Of a stretch of 64,000 nt of DNA, positions 42,379-50,400 are shown piece by piece. Numbering within the stretch: the stretch's first letter is position 1; each line of letters starts with the position of its first letter. The position numbers and the translations under genes were made by a program. The DNA is taken from assembly GCA_035296965.1 (NCBI GenBank), contig DATGZX010000101.1, positions 3,255 to 67,254 of the forward strand. Reading direction: 5' to 3'. The notes under the pieces were generated by a model, which was not told where the DNA came from, ran no database searches, and was given only the letters and a program-made list of their open reading frames with translations. This DNA comes from DATGZX01 sp035296965 (GTDB taxonomy: Bacteria > Planctomycetota > Planctomycetia > Gemmatales > Gemmataceae).

Positions 42379-43725
42379 TTACTTACCGCCTTGTTCCGCT
42401 GCCAACGAGAGACAGACGATCTCCTTGTCATTGCGTGCGTAAATACAGCGGTTGGCAAACGCAGGGTGGGACCAAACAATGTCGCGGCCCCAGGCGACGG
42501 TGGTTGGCTCGATGATATGCGTGCGGCTGATTTCTTCGTATGCCTTGGGAGTCAACTTCGCGATGATCAGGTTGCCTTTTTCGGTAACAAGGAAGAAGCG
42601 GTCGCCATTCTTGATCAGGAACGTGTCGCCCGACCTTGCTTTTTTGTTGTTATTGGGGGCCATCGTATTCCAGAGCCGCTCTCCTGTGTCAGCCTTGACG
42701 CAGACCAGTTCACCATCATTGGTACAGCCGTAGATATAGCCATTTTCGAAGAACGGTGTGCTGAATACGCTGTACATCCCCTTGGTCTTGTCCCCACGCC
42801 AAACTACCTGGGCGCTCGGCTTATCGGCATCAAGATGGAACATGATCGCTGTAGTCATCGCGGCGGTGATAAAGAGCGAGTCACCCAGCTTGCGCGGCGT
42901 GGGGATCGACATGCCCGAATAGGCATTGACCGGCTCCGACCAGTAAACCTTGCCGGTCTCAGGGTCGAGCCCATTGATCGCTTGCGCGTGCCAGATGATG
43001 AGCTGGCGCTTGCCTCCCGCCTCGTAGATCATGGGCGGACAGTAGCCAGTCTCACGCGCCGTCAGCGCCCGCCAAATCTCCTTGCCTGTGTCCTTATCGA
43101 AGGCCACTGTCGTGCTTTCCTTGCCGCCGACCATGCAGATCAGCTTCTTGCCGTCGAGGAGCGGATGCGCAGAAAAGCCCCAGATTGGAGCCTTCGTATT
43201 GTATTCCTTCTCCAGATCGTGCGACCAAACCGGCTTGCCGCTCTCTGCATCCAGGCAGTAGAGATTGCCCTGGGCACCCAGCGTGTAAACCTTGCCATCA
43301 TGAACGACAGGCGTCGTGCGCGGACCGAGCGAGTAGGAAATCGTGTAAGGACAATCGTACTCAAATTTCCAGAGAATCTTGCCGTCTGCCTCATTCAAAC
43401 AGAGAACACGTTCGAGGCCTGCTCGCTTGCTCCGGTCAAAGTCGTTCTTGGGTTTTTGCACGCCTTTCGCGAGAACCCTATCGGTGACGTAGACGCGGCC
43501 TCCGGCCACGGCTGGGCCGGAGTAGCCGGCCGCGATCGGAGTTCGCCAGCGGACCGGCAGTTTGCCGTCGGGGAATTTCTCCACAAGTCCTGTCTCGCGC
43601 CAGATGCCATCGCGCTGTGGCCCCAGCCATTGCGGCCAGTCATCCGCACGAGCCGTCTGACTGCCAATGAAGGAACAGAGCAAACCAACGGTGATCCACG
43701 CAGTTTTGTTCAGACTCGAAGTCAT
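42379..43725 (-). CDS. exported PQQ-like beta-propeller protein 5
   Basis: 448 aa. The signal peptide (ITVGLLCSFIGSQTARA) is followed by DDWPQWLGPQRDGIWRETGL, as in the paralogues. PQQ-like blades follow (LYCLDAESGKPVWSHDL, TVAFDKDTGKEIWRAL, INGLDPETGKVYWSEPVN, ELVCVKADTGERLWNTM). The start at 43725 has AGAGGA upstream; the open frame before it (74 codons) looks non-coding. It lies on the other strand from the other four paralogues and follows a Tat-exported gene by 103 bases, with a strong hairpin between. An antisense open frame of 531 codons covers most of it and was rejected. Confidence 0.85.
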   Translation of the reverse strand: MTSSLNKTAWITVGLLCSFIGSQTARADDWPQWLGPQRDGIWRETGLVEKFPDGKLPVRWRTPIAAGYSGPAVAGGRVYVTDRVLAKGVQKPKNDFDRSKRAGLERVLCLNEADGKILWKFEYDCPYTISYSLGPRTTPVVHDGKVYTLGAQGNLYCLDAESGKPVWSHDLEKEYNTKAPIWGFSAHPLLDGKKLICMVGGKESTTVAFDKDTGKEIWRALTARETGYCPPMIYEAGGKRQLIIWHAQAINGLDPETGKVYWSEPVNAYSGMSIPTPRKLGDSLFITAAMTTAIMFHLDADKPSAQVVWRGDKTKGMYSVFSTPFFENGYIYGCTNDGELVCVKADTGERLWNTMAPNNNKKARSGDTFLIKNGDRFFLVTEKGNLIIAKLTPKAYEEISRTHIIEPTTVAWGRDIVWSHPAFANRCIYARNDKEIVCLSLAAEQGGK

Positions 43726-43793
43726 CTCGCAAGTCCTCTGAAGAACAAAATGAAAGGGTTTTCGGGCTGCTCGGCAGCAAGGCAGCGCCCCGC

Positions 43794-43819
43794 GCGCCCC
43801 CGCCAGTCTGCGGGGGCGC
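43794..43819. other. GC-rich hairpin between minus-strand genes
   Basis: A perfect 10-bp stem (GCGCCCCCGC with GCGGGGGCGC) and 6-base loop, just downstream of the Tat-protein gene and upstream of PQQ protein 5. It has no T-run on the minus strand, so it may stabilise or separate mRNA parts rather than end transcription. Confidence 0.55.
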
Positions 43820-43828
43820 ATTGTCCAC

Positions 43829-45358
43829 CTAGACCTTCTCGAGGGCAGAACGGGCCCGTTCGACAAGCGGGTTATCCTTGTCTCCGGAGCCTTTGAGATT
43901 GAACATGCTCGTCGCCAGGTAGCGGTTCCGCCAGGTAGGACTCGCATGATAAAAATCCTCGAGGGCCGCAGAACTGAATTTGTAATCGTGCGCGTCGGTG
44001 CCCTTGGCGAAAATGAGACGGCGCGCCGCCGTCATGAGCGCCTGCGGGCTAACGCTTCCGCTTTCGAGCAGAGCCAGCGTCTTGCGCGCGGCAAGCAGAC
44101 GGTCCTTGCTCACGTCCGTCAAAATCTCCCCAACGGCATCGGGGCCGGTCGCCTTCAACTCAGCCTTCTCCAGGGTGTCGACCTGTCGCTCCTCATGCAA
44201 ACCATTGGCCATGCGTTTATGGAACAATGCAAGGAATGCCGCTGCCTGCAGCATGAGCAGCATCCGGGTCTGGTCGTTGCCGCTAGCTTCATACCCATAA
44301 TGCAGAGCATTCACGGAAGTCACGCAGTGGATGCCAATGATGCCAGGTTGCTGCATAATCAATTCGCCGGCCTTGAGAAACATACCGTCCCACAAAGAGG
44401 ACGGGTGAACTCCCTTGTTTACGAGCTCCACGACATGTTCACAGGCGTCAGCCGCGGAAGCGGTTCGCGAAGATTTGAGCAGCTCAGCGGTTGCTTCGGG
44501 AGAGCGTTTTCCCGCCTGCCAGTCAGCCCGGATGGCCGCGGCACGCTTGACATTCTCGCGCCAGGGTAGGTCGGGCTCAGCGTTGCGCCGAGCCGGATTA
44601 TCGCCCTCATGTTCAAGAAGAGCATAAGCCAGCGAACGCATGATCGCCTCGGCGTGGCGCCAACCAATGGTTTGCAGCGTGCGCCAGGAATTCGCGGTGT
44701 AAATCGCCTTGTGGCCGATGTCGCGGAAATCACGAGCCCCGTAACGCCAAAACAATTCAATGACTTCCCCTGCTCCGGCGCTGCGCACCAGGGAAACTAT
44801 CGCACGGTCGGCCCCTTCTTCGTCCCAGTTGTCCATGGCCTGGGTGAAGCGCTCCCTGGCCTGCGAACTGGAAGGAAGCTTGCCCTCTGCCACCGGGGCC
44901 ATCACCCAGCCGCTTTCGGTCTGGTTTTGCGCTTGCGACTTTTTGAAATTATCGAGTGCCCAGAACAGCGGCAGCCAGCGCTCGCGATCCGGCATGGCCA
45001 GGCTTGCCAGGTGGGCCGAATTCACAACCAGCACGGCGTGGAACTTGAAACCGACAGGACGGGGTTGAATGCTGCGCGCACCGGCAAGAAAGAGCGCGGC
45101 CAGCAGTTGCTGATAGCCAACGCCCTCATGCATTTGCCCGGCGACCGATTCGAAAAGTCGTTCCCGAGGCGTATCCTCGATCAAACGAACCAGAGGTTCG
45201 ATGTCGGAGCTGAGCTGCACCTTTTCGCGCGGCACCTTGGCGTCCGCGGCAGAAACAGGTGGGAGGCGATGGAGAAATGCCAGATCGCCAAGGCCGGCAA
45301 GGGCCCCGGCTTTCAAACTGCTGCCTACGAAATCGCGACGGGAAAGGGGACGGAACAT
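43829..45358 (-). CDS. Tat-exported protein of unknown function
   Basis: 509 aa. FRPLSRRDFVGSSLKAGALA is a twin-arginine signal, so the protein is exported folded. AGGAGG lies at ideal spacing before the ATG at 45358. The mature part is largely helical, with segments such as GVGYQQLLAALFLAGARSIQ, VLVVNSAHLASLA, YTANSWRTLQTIGWRHAEAI and IGIHCVTSVNALHYGYEASG. Several His residues are conserved-looking (HAVLVVNSAH, GWRHAEA, GIHCVTS), compatible with a metal site. I recognise no family. It is probably in one operon with PQQ protein 5. An iron or heme enzyme is one possibility; that is a guess. Confidence 0.7.
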   Translation of the reverse strand: MFRPLSRRDFVGSSLKAGALAGLGDLAFLHRLPPVSAADAKVPREKVQLSSDIEPLVRLIEDTPRERLFESVAGQMHEGVGYQQLLAALFLAGARSIQPRPVGFKFHAVLVVNSAHLASLAMPDRERWLPLFWALDNFKKSQAQNQTESGWVMAPVAEGKLPSSSQARERFTQAMDNWDEEGADRAIVSLVRSAGAGEVIELFWRYGARDFRDIGHKAIYTANSWRTLQTIGWRHAEAIMRSLAYALLEHEGDNPARRNAEPDLPWRENVKRAAAIRADWQAGKRSPEATAELLKSSRTASAADACEHVVELVNKGVHPSSLWDGMFLKAGELIMQQPGIIGIHCVTSVNALHYGYEASGNDQTRMLLMLQAAAFLALFHKRMANGLHEERQVDTLEKAELKATGPDAVGEILTDVSKDRLLAARKTLALLESGSVSPQALMTAARRLIFAKGTDAHDYKFSSAALEDFYHASPTWRNRYLATSMFNLKGSGDKDNPLVERARSALEKV

Positions 45359-45436
45359 AGGCACCTCCTAGATGAGCCGATCGGCCTAGAAACACTCTGA
45401 AGGAGCCATGGAGAGGGGCGGGCCAAAACAGGCGGG

Positions 45437-45682
45437 CTACGGCGATAATGCGTCTCGCTGTTCCCGGTCTGGCGTCGTGCTATCCGTAAACTCAGCGGCT
45501 CCCTCCGAGACTGGAATCTGTGATTGGGCTCTTTTAAGCGCTGCGCGATAGCCTCGATAGACAAAGAGCCCGCCCGCGCCCAACAGGAAGTAAGGCACCC
45601 CTACCATCAGGTAAATGCTCTGGTTATAGGCGCGCGCTTCCTGGAGCGGATCGTCAACCTCCGAACCGGAGGACGTATTCAT
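45437..45682 (-). CDS. small membrane protein of the oxidase operon
   Basis: 81 aa. One membrane helix (SIYLMVGVPYFLLGAGGLFV) followed by YRGYRAALKRA and a polar C-terminal tail. The start is seven bases downstream of the stop of a 28-codon open frame, and both belong to the minus-strand oxidase operon. It may be an assembly or subunit protein of the oxidase. It resembles small planctomycete proteins in cytochrome oxidase clusters, but I cannot name a family. Confidence 0.6.
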   Translation of the reverse strand: MNTSSGSEVDDPLQEARAYNQSIYLMVGVPYFLLGAGGLFVYRGYRAALKRAQSQIPVSEGAAEFTDSTTPDREQRDALSP

Positions 45683-45688
45683 GTCCTG

Positions 45689-45775
45689 TCAGGCAGGGCA
45701 AGCGTACGCTGTGTGCGGCAAGCACAAGACGGCAAACATTGCCACCATTGCCGAGAGGAGGATAAGTTGCTTCAT
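45689..45775 (-). CDS. 28-residue secreted or membrane peptide
   Basis: 28 aa: MKQLILLSAMVAMFAVLCLP followed by HTAYACPA. It is a near-complete signal peptide with a two-residue mature end after the Cys. The ribosome binding site AAAGGAA lies eight bases before the ATG. It sits between the Sco-DUF420 gene (39 bases) and the 81-residue membrane protein (6 bases), on the same strand. It could be a leader peptide, a truncated copper-binding protein with a CPxC motif, or an upstream ORF controlling the next gene. Confidence 0.5.
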   Translation of the reverse strand: MKQLILLSAMVAMFAVLCLPHTAYACPA

Positions 45776-45814
45776 GAAATCAATTCCTTTCAATGCGCTT
45801 ATTCTAGTCCAGGC

Positions 45815-46855
45815 TCAGCGCGAGGGATAGAGCTGGTACAGCATCCAGTAAACAACCACGCCTGTGATCGACACATAAAACCAAATCGGCAGCGTCCAGC
45901 GAGCGATTTTCACGTGCCGGGCCAGCCGGTCGCGAAGGCCCTGATAAGCCGTGTACAAGGCGAGCGGCGCCGCCACAATCGCCAGCAGTGTGTGCGACGT
46001 CAATATCGCGAAGTAGATCGGTTTCGAAAAGCCGGGGCCCGTGAAGTGTGTTGCTTGCCCATGACGCACGACGAAGTGGTAATACAGGTACGAGACGAGG
46101 AAGAGCGTGGATATGCCCAAGGCCGACAGCATGCAAGCCTTGTGCAGCTTGATGGCCCGCCGTCGAATCGAAGCATAGCCCAGCACTAGCAGCACGGCGC
46201 TTGTGCCATTGAGCAGAGCGTTTAGGGCCGGCAAATCATTCGGCCAGCTCCCGGGTTCCCGCGGTAAGAGGGTCGGAATCTTCTGCTCGAGCTTTGCCAC
46301 TGCTTCCGGTTCCTGCGCGTCGTAATAGCCCCGGATGTGGCCCTGGCGGTCGACGAGGGCAAGGAGCGTGCTATGCATGACCTCGTACCCCGGCTTTCGG
46401 TCCTCGCCCTTGTTTTGCTCCGCGGCCAAGTGAAAGCCATCGCGAATTAAGGGATAGACTTTGTCAGGATCCCCGGTCAAGAATAACCAGCGCTGTGGAT
46501 CTGCTCCATAACGAGCGGCATACTCGCGCAGCACGGCCGGCTTATCGTATTCAGGATCCACCGTGAAGCTGACCAGGACGACGTCCTTAGAGCCGGACAG
46601 ACCGTGCTGCAGGCGTGCCATCGTACCGCTTACCTGGGCGCATGGTCCCGCACAGCGCGTAAAGATGAACGCCGCCACCCAAACCTTGCCGGCAAGATCC
46701 GCTCGGTGGATCTCTTGGCCGCCACGTTCGGTGAGGGAAAAATCGCTGATGGGGCCAAGGTCATCCGCTGCGATTGCGGGAGTTGTGGTTGAATTGCATC
46801 CTGCAAAAAAACAGAGTAGTGCGGCCGCAAGTGCCTGGCCGATCAAGGGTCGCAT
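45815..46855 (-). CDS. Sco1/SenC-DUF420 fusion protein
   Basis: 346 aa. A lipoprotein-like signal (LAAALLCFFAGC) is followed by a thioredoxin-fold Sco domain (about 30-185) with the copper site TRCAGPCAQVSG (CxxxC) and the later His in MHSTLLALVDRQGHIRGYYD. Residues about 205-345 form the four-helix DUF420 domain (LNALLNGTSAVLLVLGYASI, HKACMLSALGISTLFLVSYL). Sco proteins deliver copper to the CuA site of cytochrome oxidase; DUF420 proteins occur in oxidase clusters. The fusion joins both functions in one membrane protein. It is part of the oxidase operon, separated from subunit IV by a repeat-rich 300 bases. Confidence 0.88.
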   Translation of the reverse strand: MRPLIGQALAAALLCFFAGCNSTTTPAIAADDLGPISDFSLTERGGQEIHRADLAGKVWVAAFIFTRCAGPCAQVSGTMARLQHGLSGSKDVVLVSFTVDPEYDKPAVLREYAARYGADPQRWLFLTGDPDKVYPLIRDGFHLAAEQNKGEDRKPGYEVMHSTLLALVDRQGHIRGYYDAQEPEAVAKLEQKIPTLLPREPGSWPNDLPALNALLNGTSAVLLVLGYASIRRRAIKLHKACMLSALGISTLFLVSYLYYHFVVRHGQATHFTGPGFSKPIYFAILTSHTLLAIVAAPLALYTAYQGLRDRLARHVKIARWTLPIWFYVSITGVVVYWMLYQLYPSR

Positions 46856-46896
46856 GAAGAGTTATTCTCGTGTGGCGATTACTGGGCCCGGAGGGC

Positions 46897-47101
46897 CCGC
46901 GAATGTAGCCAGGGGCTTCAGCCCCTGGCAGGCTGCGTCCGGAGGGCCCAGGGGTGGAAGCCTCACCCCGCGTGCCAGGGCCTGAAGTCCCTGGCTAGTC
47001 ACGCGCGCCCTCCGGGCGGAGAAATCATGGCACTACCGCGTGCCAGGGCCTGAAGTCCCTGGCTAGTCACGCGCGCCCTCCGGGTGAAGAAATCATGGCT
47101 C
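46897..47101. repeat. CCAGGG palindromes and 69-bp tandem duplication
   Basis: The unit beginning CGTGCCAGGGCCTGAAGTCC and ending GGAGAAATCATGGC is present twice in tandem (46970-47032 and 47039-47101; the second has a few changes). The related palindrome AGCCAGGGGCTTCAGCCCCT at about 46910 is in the opposite orientation. They form short GC-rich hairpins between the Sco-DUF420 and subunit IV genes. No coding frame runs through them. They look like REP-type elements. Confidence 0.8.
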
Positions 47102-47158
47102 CGCGGTCCAATCTCCTGCCGGCAATTCGCGTGTAAAACTCGCGGGCGGCGGCGGGCT

Positions 47159-47479
47159 CTAGTTGTGCCAGTCCAACACCATGTCGGGCAAAAGCACCAC
47201 GATCAACATCGCTCCAAGAATGAAGGTCGGGAAGATCAGGTAATAGATCTTGGGCCAATCCAGAATAAGGTGCATGAAATAGGTGCCCACCAGCACTGCT
47301 TTGATTACAGCGACCCCAAGGATCAGCGCGAAGCCGGTATGCGCACCGAGCAGCTCATGGCGAACTGCGCTATTCACGAGGAATGAAATTGCCGTGAAAA
47401 TGCTCAGCGCGCCGAACACCACCATGTATGCCTTGAAGCCCGGTCCTGCGTGGTGCTCCGAGCTATGCGGGTCGGTCAT
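47159..47479 (-). CDS. ctaF: cytochrome c oxidase subunit IV (CtaF-like)
   Basis: 106 aa with three membrane helices: AYMVVFGALSIFTAISFLVN, FALILGVAVIKAVLVGTYFM, and YYLIFPTFILGAMLIVVLLP. LVGTYFMHLILD is the bacterial subunit IV/CyoD-like signature (prokaryotic COX4). The start at 47479 has GGGAGA at good spacing; a seven-codon upstream extension is possible but unsupported. It assembles with subunits I-III. It is 70 bases downstream of subunit III. Confidence 0.85.
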   Translation of the reverse strand: MTDPHSSEHHAGPGFKAYMVVFGALSIFTAISFLVNSAVRHELLGAHTGFALILGVAVIKAVLVGTYFMHLILDWPKIYYLIFPTFILGAMLIVVLLPDMVLDWHN

Positions 47480-47549
47480 CAAAGTATCTCCCAAGGGCAA
47501 GCGACATTCTTCCTTTTAGAAACTGGGGAAGTTCACCCCAAAACGTCAA

Positions 47550-48425
47550 CTAGACCAGGTAAAGGAGAGGGAAGAGGAAGATCCACACGATATCGACAAA
47601 GTGCCAGTACAGGCCGGTCATTTCGAGAAAGCCGGCATGTTGCACGCCAAGCCGCCCCCTGCCAGCCATCAACAAGATGATGACAAAGATAACCAGTCCG
47701 CCAAACACGTGCAGCGCGTGGAACCCGGTCATGGCGAAATAGCACGAGGCCCAGAGATTCCCGAATGGAATCACTGGCGAAATATGCAGCTCCGGATAGT
47801 TGGCTTCCGTTTTGTGCTTCTCTAGGATTTCCTTGACGCGCTGGCCGGCCACCTGCGGGGTCAATTGCGACCGTCCATCCTTCAACTCCAATTCGGCAAG
47901 TAGCTTCTGGCAATCCTCCAAGGCAGGGCCGGCCTCATTGGGATGCGCGACGATTTCGTTGAGTTGTTCACGGACTTTTTCGATATATTGCGTCCCACGC
48001 GGTTCGGTCAGGCGATCGAAAACGTGACCGGGCAGGATATCGTGGTCGTACTTGGAGCGGTATTCAACTGCCTTAACAACAAGGAACACCCCGCCAAGGG
48101 CCAGGGTCACAGCGACGTATCTGGCCGCGGCGCCGACATTGCCCTTGGTCAAGGCGAAGTGAGCCAGCACCACGGTCACGCTGCTGCAAATGAGAACGAA
48201 GGTATTAAAGGCCCCGATCCATTCGACAAGGTGCACATCTTCTGGAATTGGCCAAGGTTCGCTTCTGGTGGGCGTCCCGTTCCGCAATACGACATAAACG
48301 CCGATCAGTCCTGTGAAGAACATGATCTCGGTGGCCAGGAATATCCACACGGCCAGCTTGCCGTTGGGTACCGGCGCCCCCATGTGCAAAATTGGTTCTT
48401 CGTGAACAGCAGTTGCGTTTGCCAT
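47550..48425 (-). CDS. ctaE: cytochrome c oxidase subunit III with large loop insertion
   Basis: 291 aa. LAVWIFLATEIMFFTGLIGV and SSVTVVLAHFALTKGN in the first part, and FAMTGFHALHVFGGLVIFVI with GLYWHFVDIVWIFLFPLLYL at the end, are standard subunit III motifs. Between them (about 129-220) lies an inserted soluble segment of roughly 90 residues with coiled-coil character (YIEKVREQLNEIV, LLAELELKDGRSQ, RVKEILEKHKTEA). Subunit III stabilises the catalytic core. The start at 48425 is chosen because it begins the family sequence; the long open frame upstream is out of character. Ribosome binding site weak. Confidence 0.88.
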   Translation of the reverse strand: MANATAVHEEPILHMGAPVPNGKLAVWIFLATEIMFFTGLIGVYVVLRNGTPTRSEPWPIPEDVHLVEWIGAFNTFVLICSSVTVVLAHFALTKGNVGAAARYVAVTLALGGVFLVVKAVEYRSKYDHDILPGHVFDRLTEPRGTQYIEKVREQLNEIVAHPNEAGPALEDCQKLLAELELKDGRSQLTPQVAGQRVKEILEKHKTEANYPELHISPVIPFGNLWASCYFAMTGFHALHVFGGLVIFVIILLMAGRGRLGVQHAGFLEMTGLYWHFVDIVWIFLFPLLYLV

Positions 48426-48490
48426 AAGTCTGTTTAGCCTTCCATCTTCTCGAGTTCCTGGTCCCCTGACCCGCGGAACCGAAATCATCT

Positions 48491-49393
48491 CTATACACCA
48501 TCCAGCAAGAGCAGTGCAAGCAGAGCGGGCAAGTACAGCAGGGATACGCGCACGACGCTCCGGGCCCGAAGCACTGAATGCCGCTGCGAAAAACTGACGG
48601 TAAATCCCAGAAAGAGCACTCCCAGGAGAATAGCACCAACCAGGTAAATCCCGCCCGTTCGGCCAAGCATGAAGGGCGCCAGGCTGACGGGAATCAAAGC
48701 AACGCAATAGGCGACCATTTGCCGGCTGCTCATCACTCCTGCGCGGTCCAGCACCGGCAACATGCAAAGTCCAGCCCGCTCGTAGTCCTCGCGGTAGATC
48801 CACGCGATCGCCAGGAAGTGCGGCACCTGCCAGAGGAAGATGATTGCGAATAATGCCACGATCTCAGGATCAATCGAGCCGCGCACCGCCGCCCAGCCGA
48901 TGACTGGCGGCAAGGCCCCCGGGACAGCACCCACCAATGTGTTCAGTGAAGTCCTGCGCTTCAACGGCGTGTAGACGAAGACGTAACTCAAAAATGTAAA
49001 CGCGGCGACGAATGCGGCCAACCAATGGCTGAGGAGCACTGCCAAATACGCGACCCCGCCCACACCGAAGACGCCTCCGAAGATAAGGACTTCGAGCGGT
49101 TGCAATCGGCCTGCCGGCAGCGGTCGATTCTCGGTTCGCTGCATCAGGCCATCGCTTTCCCGTTCCAGCAGTTGATTGAGTGCGCTTGCCCCCGCAGCCA
49201 CGAGGGCTGTACCAATCAATGTGTGGCAAAGGACGGACCAATCCGGCGCACCCCGACTCGCCAAAAGCCCACCCGTTGCCACGGTTACCAGCACCATGAC
49301 CGTAATGCGCGGCTTGATCAATTCCACGTAATCGGCAATACGGGTCTGCACCAGGGGAGACGCTTCGGAGACGATCATCGTGCCAACTTTCAT
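48491..49393 (-). CDS. ctaB: protoheme IX farnesyltransferase (heme o synthase)
   Basis: 300 aa, normal length, about nine membrane helices. The prenyltransferase motif NQLLERESDGLMQRTENRPL (N-x3-E-x2-D-x2-M-x-R-T-x2-R-P) is intact, as is VFVYTPLKRRTSLNTLVGAV. It adds a farnesyl group to heme b to make heme o, the precursor of heme a for the oxidase. The start overlaps the ctaA stop (ATGA), so heme o and heme a synthases are made together. It is followed by subunit III. Confidence 0.95.
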   Translation of the reverse strand: MKVGTMIVSEASPLVQTRIADYVELIKPRITVMVLVTVATGGLLASRGAPDWSVLCHTLIGTALVAAGASALNQLLERESDGLMQRTENRPLPAGRLQPLEVLIFGGVFGVGGVAYLAVLLSHWLAAFVAAFTFLSYVFVYTPLKRRTSLNTLVGAVPGALPPVIGWAAVRGSIDPEIVALFAIIFLWQVPHFLAIAWIYREDYERAGLCMLPVLDRAGVMSSRQMVAYCVALIPVSLAPFMLGRTGGIYLVGAILLGVLFLGFTVSFSQRHSVLRARSVVRVSLLYLPALLALLLLDGV

Positions 49394-50370
49394 GCCGCTC
49401 CCTCCAGGCGACTGGCGGGGGCAGATACAACCTGAATGGCGATCACTCGCCCGCGGCGCGTCCAGAGAGCGATTACGAAGGCGGTCGCAAAGATACCTGA
49501 ACCCGCGAGGAAATGGGCCGTCCGGACAACACCTTGTGGGGCCGTGATCGGCTTCAAATCAGCGATCATTCCCGAAGAGAATTTCATCATCCAGGCCTCG
49601 ACGCCAAGCATCAGCTGGATGGTGAGGAAGCATGCCAAAAGGCTTGCTGCCAACGTCAGGCGTCCGTCAGGTCTCGGAGCCGCAAAGATACATTTCATCA
49701 GCCAAACGACCGTAGCCACGATGGCAAATGCGAATAAAAGATGACCGCGCTGGCCCAGGCCCGAAGACGTGTGCCGCACAAAGCCGCCGAGAACTAGCTG
49801 GCAATAAACGAGGACTGCCGTCCAGAGCGACCAGCGCCGCAACTGAGTTCCGTCATCATCTGCCGGATCCAGGCGCGCGGGCGTGTTCCAACCCCGCGAA
49901 GTAAGAACTGCCACACTGACAAGCAGTGCGAACACGATCTGAGCAAAACATCCGTGTATAAGCGCCAGGTCGGTACCAACGAGTGCATGCAAGCGCACCC
50001 GGAAGCCACCCAGGAGCCCCTGGGCAATCACGCCCAGCAAGGTCGCTATGCCGAGCCAGCCAAGAAGTCGCCTCGGCTGGTAACGCCAAAGGCCGATAGC
50101 TAGGACGATGGCACAGCAGCCGACGATATAGCCCGCCAGCCGATGAGAATGCTCGATGAGAAAGCCCGGGCCCGGTTCTTGCCAGGAGATCAAGAGGAGG
50201 TGCCAGGGCACGGTCGGCCAGATGGGATCTGCCATGCCCACCCGAAAGGTTGTCACCACGGCGCCGAGTGCAAGCAACACAACGGTAGCACAAGCCGTCA
50301 AAATGGCCCAGTAACGCAGCCATCGCGGCGGAGCATCGGAAACAACAAGGTGGTTCGCGTCAGTGCTCAA
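49390..50370 (-). CDS. ctaA: heme A synthase (CtaA/Cox15)
   Basis: 326 aa, eight membrane helices in two four-helix halves. GFLIEHSHRLAGYIVGCCAI carries the first His pair, and LALIHGCFAQIVFALL a further His; GVVRTAHFLAGSG is in the second half. It oxidises the methyl group of heme o to a formyl group, giving heme a. It overlaps ctaB. The frame starts with TTG (50370) and a weak ribosome binding site; a different start a few codons downstream cannot be excluded. Second-half histidines are fewer than in canonical Cox15. Confidence 0.9.
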   Translation of the reverse strand: MSTDANHLVVSDAPPRWLRYWAILTACATVVLLALGAVVTTFRVGMADPIWPTVPWHLLLISWQEPGPGFLIEHSHRLAGYIVGCCAIVLAIGLWRYQPRRLLGWLGIATLLGVIAQGLLGGFRVRLHALVGTDLALIHGCFAQIVFALLVSVAVLTSRGWNTPARLDPADDDGTQLRRWSLWTAVLVYCQLVLGGFVRHTSSGLGQRGHLLFAFAIVATVVWLMKCIFAAPRPDGRLTLAASLLACFLTIQLMLGVEAWMMKFSSGMIADLKPITAPQGVVRTAHFLAGSGIFATAFVIALWTRRGRVIAIQVVSAPASRLEGAA

Positions 50371-50400
50371 GGTACTACTGTCTTGAAATCAGGCTTACGT

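Noticed and set aside
42301..43896. 531-codon plus-strand open frame
   Set aside because: Antisense shadow of PQQ protein 5; the minus-strand frame has signal peptide, repeats and ribosome binding site, this one none.
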